A DNA stretch of 64,000 nucleotides from Omphiscola glabra (Eukaryota; Mollusca; Gastropoda; Lymnaeidae). The notes below the pieces were generated by a model. The model did no database searches. It saw only the letters and a program-made list of their open reading frames with translations, and had not been told where the DNA came from. Positions within the stretch are counted from its first letter, which is position 1; the number at the start of each line of letters is the position of its first letter. The DNA is taken from the NCBI GenBank assembly GCA_964017045.1, contig OZ024806.1:6902488-6966487 (forward strand), given 5' to 3'. The position numbers were made by a program, and so were the translations under genes. Below are positions 1-21,814 of the stretch, in pieces.

Positions 1-233
1 CCATTTACTAACATACTCTCCATTTACTAACATACTCTCCATTTACTAAAATACTCTCCATTTACTAACACACTCTCCATTTACTAACACACTCTCTATT
101 TACTAACACACTCTACATTTACTAACATACTCTCCATTTACTAACATACTCTCCATTTACTAACATACTCTCCATTTACTAACATACTCTCCATTTACTA
201 ACATACTCTCCATTTACTAACATACTCTACATA
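1..233. repeat. 19 bp minisatellite, about 12 copies
   Basis: Unit CCATTTACTAACATACTCT repeated head to tail from the window edge to about 233. The few variants are A/C changes in the CATACTCT part. The array lies just downstream of the EARS2 stop (in its 3' flank or 3' UTR) and continues past the left edge. Confidence 0.95.
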
Positions 234-366
234 GCGTTTTTATATTGCATGAGAAATCTCTAAAAATGTACAAAATAAATTTTTTTAGTTTTTCTTCATT
301 TGAATACACAGAATTGAACAAAACAATCTTCCACAGGTCTGTGTTGGTCTAAGCCAGTTGGTCCTG

Positions 367-9778
<9,412 letters not shown>

Positions 9779-10145
9779 CTGGTCTACTAATGTTTGCTCT
9801 GGTTCTGGTTCTGGTTCGGTACGTTGCTGCATCCATATACTGGCATATGTGCAACGGTTGGGGAAGCGATGTTGCCAATCTAACGGCCCCTAGCAGATGC
9901 CAGGGCGGCCTTGAAGCTTTCGATCGTTGTCGAGTTCACGGCGGTATTGTCCAGGTTGTTCCAAGCAATTATGGTGCGTGGAAAAAATGACTGCTCATGT
10001 TGCACTGTGTTACTCCGAGGCACAGTGAAGCATTTGTTATTGTTTCGGGTGTAATTTCTCATGGGGTTGTCAGATGTTAAGTCAGTGTTAAGTGACTGTT
10101 TGGCTCTAATTAATCGGCCTGGCTTCTGTGGGGTAAGATAATATT
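9779..10145 (-). mobile_element. LINE reverse-transcriptase C-terminus, remnant
   Basis: On the minus strand an open frame runs from about 10140 to a TAG at 9880-9882. Its end reads EQSFFPRTIIAWNNLD, then STTIESFKAAL, the typical tail of the ORF2 protein of jockey/CR1-like non-LTR retrotransposons. The frame is uninterrupted over this tail, so the insertion may be young. 9779-9879 looks like 3' UTR and is shared with 31373-31515. Confidence 0.85.
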
Positions 10146-10639
10146 GCTAGTAATAAGTAGTAAGAAGGCTTTTACTAATAATTAGTTTTTGTCAACACGC
10201 TTTTTTTTTTGGTTGGGAAGGGGGTATTGTTTTGCCCTAACTTATTTTCCTCCAGTTCCTTTACTTTTTCCCCTTGAAACTTTTTTTAAAAAAACACTGG
10301 TGTATCATGCAGGGCCGTTACGATGTCCCAGCAACCCCTGCTGCTGCACCGAGCTTTAAGATAATCAATTAAGGGATCCAAAGTTGTGATGTGAAACAAT
10401 AAAGAATTTCAACTTTGAATAGAGACATGGGGTTAAAATAACGAAAGGGGACAGGGAGCCTCCAAATTCGTAGCACACAGTTAAACATTGGCGCTGCTCT
10501 TAATTCCCCAGCCTTTCATAGTTATTTTAAGGCAGGAGAGTTACGACACGTGTGTAGGGATTGCGGGCTGCACAGTGTGACCCAAAATGGTATATCTAGA
10601 GTGATGATGATGAAATCGACGAAATCAAACACAAAATTA
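10146..10639. other. Gap: no gene seen
   Basis: AT-rich unique-looking sequence with poly-T runs. CAGGGCCG at 10312 resembles a hAT terminus, but no partner is found. No coding signal. Confidence 0.6.
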
Positions 10640-11310
10640 AACAACTTTTTTTATGAATGCTTTATAAAATGTAAAAAAGAAAAAAAGAGCAATGGGGGTG
10701 GAGCTTAAAATTTGACAAAACATGCATACAAGTCAAGTTACGTAATTTATAAGAATCCCTTCCCCCCACCCCCCAAAAAAATCAAGGATTGCTACGCCTC
10801 TGAATTCTATTAATATTCTAATGACCCACTCGCTCTCACACTACAGATTTATTTCACCAACTATTTTAGAGAAACAAAAGAAAATATTACGCACTTGTGA
10901 TTTTCTTTTTTTGAAGAATCTCATTTAGCGCATTTATCGGGAATTTCATTTCGTGAAATCAGTGGCATTACATCTCTTTCATCTTCCCCGTGAAAAGCAG
11001 GAAAAATATTTTTTGGGGGGTGGGGTGTTGTTCTTGAAAATTTTATAGAATGTGTAGTCGTCGTCAACGACTCTATGTGCCAAGGTTCATCTCGATTGGT
11101 TGACGGGAAGTGGGTCAATTAGCCATCCTTAAATTTAGCCACCCAGCCAGCCATGAACAAAAGCAACGTTAACATAAAGTATTTACATTTTTAAAAAAAC
11201 GTTAAAAGGAAGACTTTCTATCAAGGGCGAGTTAAAACGCATACACAAAAAAAAGACGAAAATTTAAAATTTCATAAAATGCATTATGCAAAGAAAGACT
11301 GTACGGAAGT
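10640..11310 (+). mobile_element. Dispersed repeat family D, copy 1
   Basis: Shares ordered blocks with 16330-17275 and 53140-53475: ATTTATTTCACCAACTATTT, GCACTTGTGATTT, GTGGGTCAATTAGCC, CAGCCAGCCA and an AAAGYRAMGTTAAYATAAAG-like tail. The last about 100 bp (GACTTTCTATCAA onward) also recurs at 34605-34705. It resembles the 3' end of a retroposon, and no coding part is seen. It contains a single copy of the segment tandemly expanded in copy 2. Confidence 0.75.
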
Positions 11311-11374
11311 GTAGCCAAAGGATTGGCATTAAATGTAACCTGTAAACGAAACAAAAATGTTTTATTTTTATTAA

Positions 11375-11985
11375 CTAGTTTTAAAGGCCAATGTACAAGA
11401 TCACGCCACACCACTACTTCATTCACTTCATTGGCTCCCTGTACAAGCACGGATAGATTACAAACTCTCTGTTCTCTGCCACAACTTTTTCTCGAATTCC
11501 TGCCCTTCCTATCTAACCGAACTCCTCTCTGTCTATTCACCCCTTCGACAGCTTCGCTCCCCCGCAGACGCGCGTATTCTTTCTTTCCCCAAGACTCGTA
11601 CAAAAACATACGGTGAAAGATATTTCTCTTTCTGTGCCCCAAAACAATGGAATTCTCTTCCCCTACACATCCGCAATATACCAAACACCACAGCCTTCAA
11701 AACTGCACTCAAAACACATCTCTTTAAACCCTACTATTCTGACTGATTCCCCGCTTTGATCGATATACGATACTGCTGGGTGCCGTCCATGGCTTGACAT
11801 TTAAAAAGTTATGGAATGTTTTGGCGAATACACATATGTTTTGTTTTATTTAATTAATTTATGTTAATTATTAAGTTCATGATTGTGTTTGTTAAACTGT
11901 ATGTACAGCGTAGTGAGCCCAGCCCTAAGTTGTGGTACTACGCTATAACAAACTTCTTATAATAATAATTAATAATAATTAAAAC
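11375..11985 (+). mobile_element. LINE reverse-transcriptase C-terminus with 3' UTR
   Basis: The plus-strand frame from 11375 to TGA at 11744-11746 encodes LHWLPVQARIDYK, then RTKTYGERYFSF, QWNSLPLHIRN and FKTALKTHLF. This is the C-terminal region of a non-LTR retrotransposon ORF2 of the L2/Rex/CR1 type. It is uninterrupted for 123 codons but 5' truncated. The 3' UTR ends near 11985 in an ATAATAATTA-rich tail typical of LINE termini. Antisense open frames here are shadows. Confidence 0.87.
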
Positions 11986-12515
11986 CATTACAAACAATTA
12001 AGTGGTTATGATTTGAAAATCGAAATAATAGTTCATATTTTTTTCCAACTTTCTTTTTCATATTTATCTAGAGATGTCTAATTTTCTTATATATTTGTGG
12101 TAGTTTATTTTAGTTAAACTGAAGAATTAAATTTACAAACATATAGTCCATTCAATTATCTTTCATTTGATAGAAAATTTTGTCTTACAAACCCAACAAA
12201 AATATTTTAAATCGTTTTTTAATCCCAACCTCTCAATTCTGGTACCCGTGTACCAATAGGTGCAGCCTTTAAAAAATATATATTTGTTCAACCCGATTTA
12301 AAATTGCACAACCTCTAGTTTTAAAGGCATGATTACTTTATAAAATTGATGATTGACACTTACCCTACTTTTTAATTTGATCTCATCTTTTGAAGAAATA
12401 ACAGCTTTAAACATAATTTCCCAATCTTTGATCCGGGCAAAAATTATTTCCAAATATTTTAATTACATTATAGGCTTTTATATCGCTGAGAGATTTCAAA
12501 GACCATATTTACAAT
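11986..12515. other. Gap: AT-rich, no gene seen
   Basis: Sequence between the LINE tail and the 21 bp array. No convincing frame, RNA or repeat. Confidence 0.6.
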
Positions 12516-13686
12516 GTACAAATCTCATTCCTCACGGTACAGATATCATTCCTCACAGTACAGATCTCATTCCTCACCGTACAGATCTCATTCCTCACCA
12601 TACAGATCTCATTCCTCACCATACAGATCTCATTCCTCACCGTACAGATCTCATTCCTCACCGTACAGATCTCATTCTTCACAGTAAAGATCTCATTCCT
12701 CACCGTACAGATATCATTCCTCACAGTACAAATCTCATTCCTCACCGTACAGATCTCATTCCTCACCGTACAGATCTCATTCCTCACAGTACAGATCTCA
12801 TTCCTCACCGTACAGATCTCATTCCTCACCGTACAGATCTCATTACTCACAGTAAAGATCTCATTCCTCACCGTACAGATATCATCCCTCACAGGACAGA
12901 TCTCATTCCTTCTACGTACAGATCTCATTCCTCACCATACAGATCTCATTCCTCACCGTACAGATCTCATTCCTCACCGTACAGATCTCATTCCTCACCG
13001 TACAGATCTCATTCCTCACCGTACAGATCTCATTCCTCACCGTACAGATCTCATTCCTCACCGTACAGATCTCATTCCTCACCGTACAGATCTCATTCCT
13101 CACAGGACAGATCTCATTCCTCACCGTACAGATCTCATTCCTCACCGTACAGATCTCATTCCTCACCGTACAGATCTCATTCCTCACAGGACAGATCTCA
13201 TTCCTCACCGTACAGATCTCATTCCTCACAGGACAGATCTCATTCCTCACCGTACAGATCTCATTCCTCACCGTACAGATCTCATTCCTCACCGTACAGA
13301 TCTCATTCCTCACAGGACAGATCTCATTCCTCACCGTACAGATCTCATTCCTCACCGTACAGATCTCATTCCTCACAGTACAGATCTCATTCCTCACAGT
13401 ACAGATCTCATTCCTCACAGTACAGATCTCATTCCTCACCGTACAGATCTCATTCCTCACCGTACAGATCTCATTCCTCACAGTACAGATCTCATTCCTC
13501 ACAGGACAGATCTCATTCCTCACCGTACAGATCTCATTACTCACAGTAAAGATCTCATTCCTCACGGAACAGATCTCAATCCTCACCGTACAGATCTCAT
13601 TACTCACCGTACAGATCTCATTCCTCACCATACAGATCTCATTCCTCACCGTACAAATCTCATTCCTCACCATAAAGATCTCACAC
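12516..13686. repeat. 21 bp array, about 55 copies
   Basis: Core CAGATCTCATTCCTCACCGTA. Common variants have CACAGTA, CACAGGA or CACCATA before the next unit. Seven-codon periodicity gives long open frames on both strands (HRTDLIP, SHSSPYR, EICTVRN repeats). One-base indels switch the frame near 12.9 kb, and no start or splice context makes these convincing proteins. Confidence 0.96.
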
Positions 13687-13689
13687 ACA

Positions 13690-15060
13690 CACACTTTCCC
13701 TCCTATAGTACTTCACACTGGGAAGCGGTGAGAGAATACGTCCCTGATTCACTGCAATGTAAACTTGGGAAGTTTCTGATCAAAAGCGTTTGTATATTTT
13801 TAAAAAAACAGAAATTAATGGCAAAAAATGAATATAGTACTACAGCCCAAGAATACATGCCACTATTGGCTACAGAGATAAAGCTGACGAAGTAAGTACA
13901 ACATTTATTGCATTTTGTTTTTCCTATGATTTGTTGAAGGTAACATAAACTGTGTGTCGCGGTTGTACTTGAGTAAATTACAACCTCTAAATTCAATGAA
14001 ATAAGAAAATTGAAAGCATAGGTGGGGAAATATTTTACTGCGGACGAGGGCTGGTAAAAAAAAAATATACTTGGGCTTTGGGGGCCGGATATGTCCCGTG
14101 GACCGTAGTGTTTCCGACACCTAATTTAAACTAAAATCACTGGTAGATTCAAATGTTGAACGTGGCTGCAATCGCCACATTTAAAGAATTGTTTTTTGTT
14201 TTGTTTTTTTATATTAAGAAGTAATGAGAGTAATGTTTGTATCATGCTATGTCTATGACTAGTCTATTTGCACACCAGTTGTAACATTAGTCAGAATGCG
14301 TTGATGACTATGTTTTCTTAGATATGACGAAGGATCAAAGGGAGTGTGGGGGGGGGGGGGGCAACAGTCATAAAAAAACAAAAACCTTTTATGATAAGTC
14401 CCATAAAATATACAATACATATTTTTAAATGCTCTGCACATTCCTTCCTACCAATATTGACACAAAGCAGGATACAAAGAATTCGCTAGATCCCCGGTCC
14501 CATTACCGCATTGTGAGGAGAAGGGGAAAATTCCAACAGTTCAAGTCAGTACTGACTGAGCCAGGATTGACTGCCGTCTCAGAACTCAGGCTGGAATGCC
14601 AGCGAATTGAAATGCCATGTGCCCGATAAAGGCCACTAGGGAGAGGGATGGCAGCAATACGATAGTGATGACAGCATTGTGTGACGACTGATAACGAGGT
14701 AAGATTGATAAACGAATTTATTTTATTTTTTTTACTTCAACTTAACTGTTTCAATTTCTTTGGGGAATATAAATGTTGATTACTATTCTTAAACTGTGCA
14801 AACTTTACTTTACGTCTAAAGGGATACGTCTGAAATATTGAAACTAATTTACTTTATTATGATTTAAATACTTGATAGCACCGAGGAACTGTATTATATT
14901 ACGTCATGTATTGATTTGTTCAATACGGAGAACGGAACCCGGAATTAGAATAGTAAGGTAGGACTTAACAACAACAACAACAATCACAATCAACAGCAAT
15001 CATGTTACTATTTGTATCAACATGTTTCGTTGCTCTTCCAGCATTTGCTTGTCGTCGTTG
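13690..15060. other. Gap: no gene seen
   Basis: Contains a G13 run at 14350 and CAACAA repeats near 14970. Short open frames lack domains or splice support. Confidence 0.6.
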
Positions 15061-15061
15061 T

Positions 15062-15330
15062 TGCCATGGAAGTAGTAGAACAAAGGTATGTGGAAGCTTG
15101 AAATAGAAGGATTGGATAATTGTAAGAAGACCGTTTCGGCTACGAGTCTCCTTCAGCAGACGGGACAAACGAAGAAATAACAAGAAATATTTCTTGCAAT
15201 TTTTTTAAATTGTCATGTCTGCTGAGGAAAGCTCATTTTGTATTATCTTGTCTTTCTATTTCAAGTTTCGACATACCTTGTTCTTCTATTTCCTTTACAC
15301 GGCTTGAACGCAGCCTTTCATTTATTATCA
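15062..15330. repeat. Foldback repeat (family E, copy 1)
   Basis: The left arm near 15075-15120 (GAACAAAGGTATGTGGAAGC, TTGAAATAGAAGGA) is inversely repeated near 15250-15290 (TCTATTTCAAGTTTCGACAT, ACCTTGTTCTTC). Between the arms lie CAGCAGACGGGACAAAC and GTCATGTCTGCTGAGGAAA. The right arm and its flank (GCTTGAACGCAG) match 48930-49215. Class not identified. Confidence 0.65.
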
Positions 15331-15734
15331 ATGTAGCCACAACAGTTTTTTTTAATTTACAACACATACTGGTGAAACGAATGTAATTATATATAACAAA
15401 ATAATCAGCAGCCAAGTTCGATCACTCTATTAGGCCGTTTATATTGTTTAAACCAAGATTTAACTAGGTCAAAATTTGCGATAAAGAACTAAACATACAG
15501 TTGAATTCTAATTATGTAAATAAAACAGAATCTATGACACATCAAAGTCTCATGGCATGAGAACAAAGGTTTGTAGACAAGGAACGTGTGGCAGGTACGC
15601 ATAGAAGTTAACAGAGTGCGACCACAAAAAGATATCCTATATCTTATTTCAGTGTGTGCTCTCTAGACCTGATAGAGGTTCTGTTGTTGTTGTTTTTTGT
15701 TCACCATAATTTTACAGATATTGAGCCATTGAAC

Positions 15735-15921
15735 CAGAGGCGTAGCTAGAGTGTTTGGCGCCTGGGGACAAGATTCATTTTAAGCGCCCTCTTTTCCTTT
15801 TTTCAACTCTCAAACCCATTATTTTCATCAATAAAATAATACCAAAGCACATTTTGGCGCCCCTAACTAGCTGGCGCCCGGGTACATCTGTACCCCCTAC
15901 CCCCCCTACGCTACGCCTCTG
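15735..15921. mobile_element. hAT-like MITE with 8 bp target duplication
   Basis: Inverted termini CAGAGGCGTAGC and CTACGCCTCTG. Flanks CATTGAAC (15727-15734) and CATTGAAA (15922-15929) form the 8 bp duplication typical of hAT insertion. 187 bp, C-rich right half, non-coding. A related left terminus (GTGGCGTAGCTAGGG) occurs at 51927. Confidence 0.82.
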
Positions 15922-16329
15922 CATTGAAATGTTTTAGCAGTGTTTTTAGCACTATAGATAATACCAACGTGTTTTATTTATTAAAAAAAAAAAAAATTAA
16001 ACTAGAAAAATCGTTGATCTAACAAATTTGACATATTGAATTCTACTTTGAAACTCAATTCATTGTAGTAGATGCTGGACTCAAGTCGTTGCGAATGAGA
16101 CATTATGAACATGGCATGTGAAAGACTGAATGTCGATGTTCTGGCTGTCACATAATATGCTTGTACTTACTATTTCATTGTTTTATGACGAATCTGTGTT
16201 TTAGATTTCGGCACTATAGCATTTCGCGAAGCTCAGATTATAACCAGTTTTAGAAGTAGTACACATGAAATTGATAAAAAGTCGATAAATATAGACACCG
16301 CTGGAAAACGCCATTCTGTGTAACACACA

Positions 16330-17275
16330 CACATATGCAAGAGATCATCTTTAATTAACCAACCCCCCAAAACAAAGTTTTCGTATAAATCCATTATAAA
16401 ATGTAATATCGAGAAATTGAAGGGTAGGGTTGAACATTTCAAAAAGCATGCATTCAAGTAGCTCACGTTATAAGAATCCCAATAAGTGCCCCCCCCCCCC
16501 CCCCAAGCTCGCAACTGCACATTTATTCCACGCTCCTGAACTTTATTATATTCTAATGACCAACCCTCCTTAACAACGCACATTTATTCCACGCTCCTGA
16601 ACTTTATTATATTCTAACGACCAACCCTCCTTTACAACGCACATTTATTCCACCCTCCTGAACTTTATTATATTCTAATGACCAACCCTCCTTTACAACG
16701 CACATTTATTCCACGCTCCTGAACTTTATTATATTCTAATGACCAACCCTCCTTTACAACGCACATTTATTCCACGCTCCTGAACTTTATTATATTCTAA
16801 TGACCAACCCTTCTTTACAACGCACATTTATTCCACGCTCCTGAACTTTATTATATTCTAATGACCAACCCTCCTTTACAACGCACATTTATTCCACGCT
16901 CCTGAACTTTATTATATTCTAATGACCAACCCTCCTTTACAACGCACATTTATTTCACCAACTATTTCAGGGAAAAAACGCACTTGTGATTTTTTTTGTT
17001 TTGTTTTTTATTTAAATTTTAAAAGTTAAATTTTAAAATATTTTTTAAGAATTTTATTTAGGTAGTTATTGGGAATTTTCTGCATCTTCCCCTCCCCCCC
17101 CCCCCCTTTCCTTTTTAATAGGTTGACTGGAGGTGGGTCAATTAGCCGTCCGAAGATTTTGCCAGTCAGCCAGCCACCAACGAACGAAAGCGAAGTCAAT
17201 ATAAAGGATTTTTTTTTAAAAACGCTGCGTCATTCCAAAGTAATACAGTCATTTTTAAAAAATATTCACAGTTAA
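16330..17275 (+). mobile_element. Dispersed repeat family D, copy 2 (with internal array)
   Basis: Flanks match copy 1. On the left are TATAAATCCATTATAAAATGTA and ATAAGAATCCC with a C-rich run. On the right are ATTTATTTCACCAACTATTT, GCACTTGTGATTTT, GGGTCAATTAGCCGTCC and CAGCCAGCCA. The middle is a 61 bp array. Poly-C and poly-T runs interrupt it. Confidence 0.78.
16507..16955. repeat. 61 bp array, 7 copies, inside family D copy 2
   Basis: Unit landmarks: ACGCACATTTATTCCACGCT, CTGAACTTTATTATATTC and GACCAACCCTCCTTTACA. Copies differ by isolated substitutions (CACGCT/CACCCT, TAATGA/TAACGA, CCTCC/CTTCT). The array ends at the family D junction ATTTATTTCACC. Confidence 0.93.
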
Positions 17276-19809
17276 TCTCTACGGAACGCCTGACAATTAT
17301 TTGAATTTTTATTTATTTTATAATACTAGTTGTTACCAATAATAACCAGCGTGGCACACATGTCGCTAGTTCTGAAAAGCGTGAAGACTGCAGGTCTTGA
17401 TAGTAAACGCTTTCGTTATGAATAAAATTGAGAAATTGAAGTAAGCGGTGTTAACAAAAATTGAAATGTAATTTCAAATTGGAGACATTAAATAACGCCG
17501 AGCTCAAAATTGTCTCCCATTTTATTGTTCAGGGGTTAAATTTTTTTTTTAAATACTAGAACCGCTGGGATCTAACGGGGAGGGGGGGGGGGGGATATGG
17601 TGCATTCAGCACCGGTGCACGTGGTTCATTGTGGATACTGCATGCCAACTGCTCTGTGGGTGCGTCCACACAAGGCGCTTTGTTATGGGTACGCCAAACA
17701 CCGTTGATATCTGAGTTAATCCCCACTCACATAGAAGCTATGTCATTACAGATTAGGCGTGACTCCGAGCTGACTTATATGCATGCGGGGACTTTTTATG
17801 ACAGAGGTTCTTACTTCCTAGACCAACTTGCTCCATGGGCTAATGCTTTTGTCTATAACTTTTTTTTTTTTAAATTCTCGAGTCATGCCCGGGGGTGGGT
17901 GGGGCGGAGGGGGTTTGGAATCTATAACTGAAACTGTGCGACGATGGCAATCGAAGTATCGATTTAAACCCAAAAAAATGTTAAAAACAATAATGCGATT
18001 TTTTTTTAGTTTTTAGGAAGTAAAAAAAAAATCGAATGAGAACGTATTATTTACGTATACGTTTTTTAAACGTACTCCCTTGTGGTATCATTACAAACAG
18101 AAATAAAGGATTTATCTTGGTTTATTTTAGAAATTTTCTTTTTCTATATTTCGAGTGCCCACGATTACATTATGCTCATCCGTAGAAAGGGAAAGTTTAA
18201 CCCCCCTCTCACCCCCCCCTCTCTCTCTCTGCCTCTCTATCTCTGTCTCTCTCTCTCTGCCTCTCTCTCTCTCTCTGTGTGTATGGGTGTGTTTGTGTGT
18301 TGTCAAGGGAAACAAATCACGCGTTTGTCATAACTCATAGGACAGGGGCAGATGATGCCGAGACATTTGGTTAATTTTTAAAAAACAGATTGTTAAAATA
18401 ATAATAAAAAACCAAAATGTCATAACTTAACGTTATTAACTTCATTTTCTACCGTGCTTAAATGCCTGCCGTGGGGTACAATCTCTTGTTTTGAGAACAC
18501 TCGACTGTCGGTCAGATAATTTTAATACGGTTTTTTTTCCATTTCTATATTTTTAATTCCCCTGTTTTTTTTTAAATATTTTTTTTTTAATTTTATTTAA
18601 TTTAAATTTTTGTTTTTTTTAAATGGACGTCTTCCAATTTTCTGACTTAAGGTAAAATATTTCTGCTGCATTGGTCCCGGGACAAGAAAACAGAGGCGGC
18701 GATTATTGTTCTGCCTTGCACATAGAAATGTTTGAACAGTTTATCTCTACCGTATCATCTCTTATGATGCGAGTCTTTTTAATCGCCGTAATGAGGTAAC
18801 ATTGGCAACGTTTATATATATTTATATTTAGTGTTACGATATGACATGATGATAGTCATTGCACAACATGAGTTGTTTTTCCCCCAGTTGATACGCATGA
18901 GTCCGTTGTATAGAATTTGATGTAACACATTCAGATAGCGTCTATCCGGAAATTTTCTTTTTCTATATTTTGAGTGCCCACGATCGATGAATTAATCATT
19001 CTGACTCCTATGTTTTGAGCCAGAGAAAACGTTTACGCTTTGGTTCAAATATAATCCTCTGATTATAATTCTATTTTTTTTTAAAAATAAAATTCCATTA
19101 TTTCCATCACACACCAGGCCACTCTATCCAAGACATTTCACGGGTATATGTGATATTTTAATAACATCATGCTATCTCTTTTGTTCTAAAATAATTTATA
19201 TGTAACTCTTAGGGAAGGAACCCTATTATCGATTAAATCATTATTCGTAAATTTGGTGCATTGTTTTGAAAAAATGATTCGCGTTTTAGAGATATTATTG
19301 GATTGGATTTCCTTATCCTTTTCATATATTGAAAAACCAAAATTGAAAGAAAACTTTAAAATTAAAAATAATTAGACACATGAAGACAAAAAAAAAAAAA
19401 AAAACAACACTCATCCTAGATTATTATTGTAATAAGATTATTTTTGTGATAAGATTATTATCCGCCTCAATGGCGACTTCGTTTCTATTCGCTCGTTTGA
19501 TTTCTTTAATTATCAGACCTTTGGGTGAAGCTAATTTCCTGGCACGAATTACGGGCAATAGACGATATGACATAAGTAGGACACAGCCGGGGACTTTTTG
19601 TCAGTGGGTGGGAGGGGCTTATGGGGTTGGGACACACACACGTTGTTGTCTTGTTATTTGTTGGTAAGTGAGTGGGAGTGTGGGAGTGTCGTGACGTAAT
19701 CGTGTTGGAGTTTTGCGAATTTCATGATCGCTTCTCATTTTCGGCTTATTTCACGATTCTATTAATTTGGGTGGCTTGGAGGTGTGTGGTGGGGAGGGGG
19801 GCTGGTAGA
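17276..19809. other. Gap: no gene seen
   Basis: AT-rich with many homopolymer runs and a CT microsatellite. The sequence TTTTCTATATTTYGAGTGCC followed by CACGAT occurs at about 18140 and again at 18955, a small dispersed similarity of unknown class. No coding signal. Confidence 0.6.
18214..18282. repeat. CT microsatellite
   Basis: CTCTCT tract with CTGTCT and CTGCCT interruptions, ending in TGTGTG. It creates the open frames seen on both strands around it. Confidence 0.95.
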
Positions 19810-19817
19810 CGATAAAG

Positions 19818-19998
19818 CAGTGGTTCTCAACCTGGCGATCAAACGTCCCTTTCATATGGGTCGCCTAAGACCATCGGAAAACACATTTACTCTACAGTTA
19901 TGTAGTAGCAACGAGAATAATTGTGTGGTTGGTGGTCACCACAATATGAGGTACTGTAAAAAAAAGGATCTTGGCATTAGGAAGGTTGAGAACCACTG
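19818..19998 (+). mobile_element. SPIN-like hAT MITE, copy 1
   Basis: Begins CAGTGGTTCTCAACCT and ends AGGTTGAGAACCACTG (inverted termini). It contains the CCTAAGACCATCGGAAAACA signature that I associate with SPIN non-autonomous hAT elements. Flanks CGATAAAG (19810-19817) and CGCTAAAG (19999-20006) form an 8 bp target duplication with one mismatch. 181 bp, no coding capacity. Confidence 0.87.
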
Positions 19999-20006
19999 CG
20001 CTAAAG

Positions 20007-20160
20007 TAGAAACAGTAGAACAACTACGCCGCAGTCTCTTCGTAATAGGGTTTGTCATTTCTACGACCGAAAACGTCACATTGCATTATGTCATGTTACT
20101 ATTTTTCGGCAAAACTTTCGTAGCCATAACTACTAACAATGTATATCAGCATATCATATG

Positions 20161-20195
<35 letters not shown>

Positions 20196-21814
20196 ATATA
20201 TATAAATTACAAAGTCTTTTTTGTAAAATTAAGTTAGATGTACCGTACAGCTGTTGAGAGTGAGTGGCCAAACGGATATACCCGGATGTTTTTTTCATAT
20301 CTTTCCACCATCTCATTGAGATTGGGGCACGTCCATTAATTATATCAACAAAATGGGGGGGGGGGAGGTGGACATGTTTGACAGTTGTTGACAAGGGGGA
20401 GGGAGCGGGGTTAGATTAGTTGACGTCAACAATCATGTTGTCTTTATTAAAATTTTAATCTTAAAAATCGGCTGGTTATTACATTATTTAATTAAAATTA
20501 ATGTGTATAAATAGTCAAATGATTTTTAGGCTTAACAATTTAAGATTTATTTAATGCGTGTCTGTCTGTACACTGCAGATGGCTTGTCGGAATTTTAGCC
20601 CACTTTGTTATTGCAAGAGAAGTCAAAAGTTGGCCTCTCTTCACATGTAGATTCTGTTTGTCGTAAAGGACTAGGGCGGTATGTTTGAGATCATGTTGCG
20701 GGTATGGAACAAGGTTCAAGTGTCATGTGCAGTCAAGATAAATGATATTGATAGGAGTAGGAATACGATATTTTGAGACTTAGGAGAAATTAAAGTGAGT
20801 AACAATAATAACATCGCTGCTTGAATTGATTTTCAAAATCTGTAACATCTGTTTTGCTTCACAAGTCATGTTGAAATAGCAGGTTCAACAGCACCGACAA
20901 TGCCCTCTTGAGCATAATAAATTACCACCTGCTACTCAACAAAAAATGATTAGACCAATGCGAGTAGCTGCCAGGAGACAGAGAGAGCTTATGACAATTA
21001 TTGCTCACACCGACAATGCGTCTATTATAAGTACTGAATGGCCTAGATGAGGATGATGTTGACTTGTCTGGTATATCAGTTCCACAAGATGAAAATGATT
21101 AATCAGCTACTATAGACTATGCCCATCAGGGGCATCATTTCAGGGTTTTTTTCAAGGGGGGGGGGGTGAGGGTGGTAAAACCAAAATTTGGTCGGCTTGT
21201 TAAGTTGTTTGTTACTGGAGGCGCCACAATACAAAGCAGCTTTAAAAAAACAACTGCAAATTTGGGAGGGGGGGCAAATGCCCCCTGCTCTACCAAAAAT
21301 AGGTCACTGATGCGCATTGTTGCGTTAGCGCAATACCTGGCTACTCCATGGGAAGATGATAGCAGCTAGAAACTACACTGACAGTATCATATGTATACTT
21401 CCACAAACAAAGATATTTAGTCTTTAACTACCTTTTAATAGATTCTGCATTATAAAATTGAAATGTAAAAACTTTTTAACTTGTTGATTAACAAGCTAAA
21501 CATGTTTTTCCTACAATTTATTGTCATTAACATACATCAGCACAAAGTAACATGTATTTATACCTTTATTTAATGTAGAGTATAATTCCTTTTTTATGTT
21601 TGTTTGGGGGCGGGGATAAAATGTTGACATAATTAAATAGGGCGGTCATGGAAAGTTTGACAGTTGTTTATAAGGAAAAGGGGGGGGGGGGTGTTACAAA
21701 AATTGCGTAAAAATTGTAGACATAATTAATGAACGACATTTTGGCCATAATGAATGTCATGATGTTCTATTAATAGATATCAGCAATGAAATGACAAACC
21801 CATTTATCGTAAGT
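20007..21814. other. Gap: two related G-run segments, no gene
   Basis: Segments at about 20325-20440 and 21600-21745 share GTTTGACAGTTGTT next to long G-runs and ATTAATTA-type flanks, and may be copies of one short element. The rest is AT-rich with no supported gene. Confidence 0.55.
20159..20205. repeat. TA microsatellite
   Basis: TATATATA tract with one TTT interruption. Confidence 0.95.

Noticed and set aside
11232..11684. 150-codon minus-strand open frame
   Set aside because: Antisense shadow of the LINE reverse-transcriptase tail at 11375-11746.
12353..13694. Long open frames on both strands (398, 260 and 139 codons) across the 21 bp array
   Set aside because: The unit length is a multiple of three and lacks stops, so frames stay open automatically. 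Peptides change phase at indels and there is no start, splice or conserved flank.
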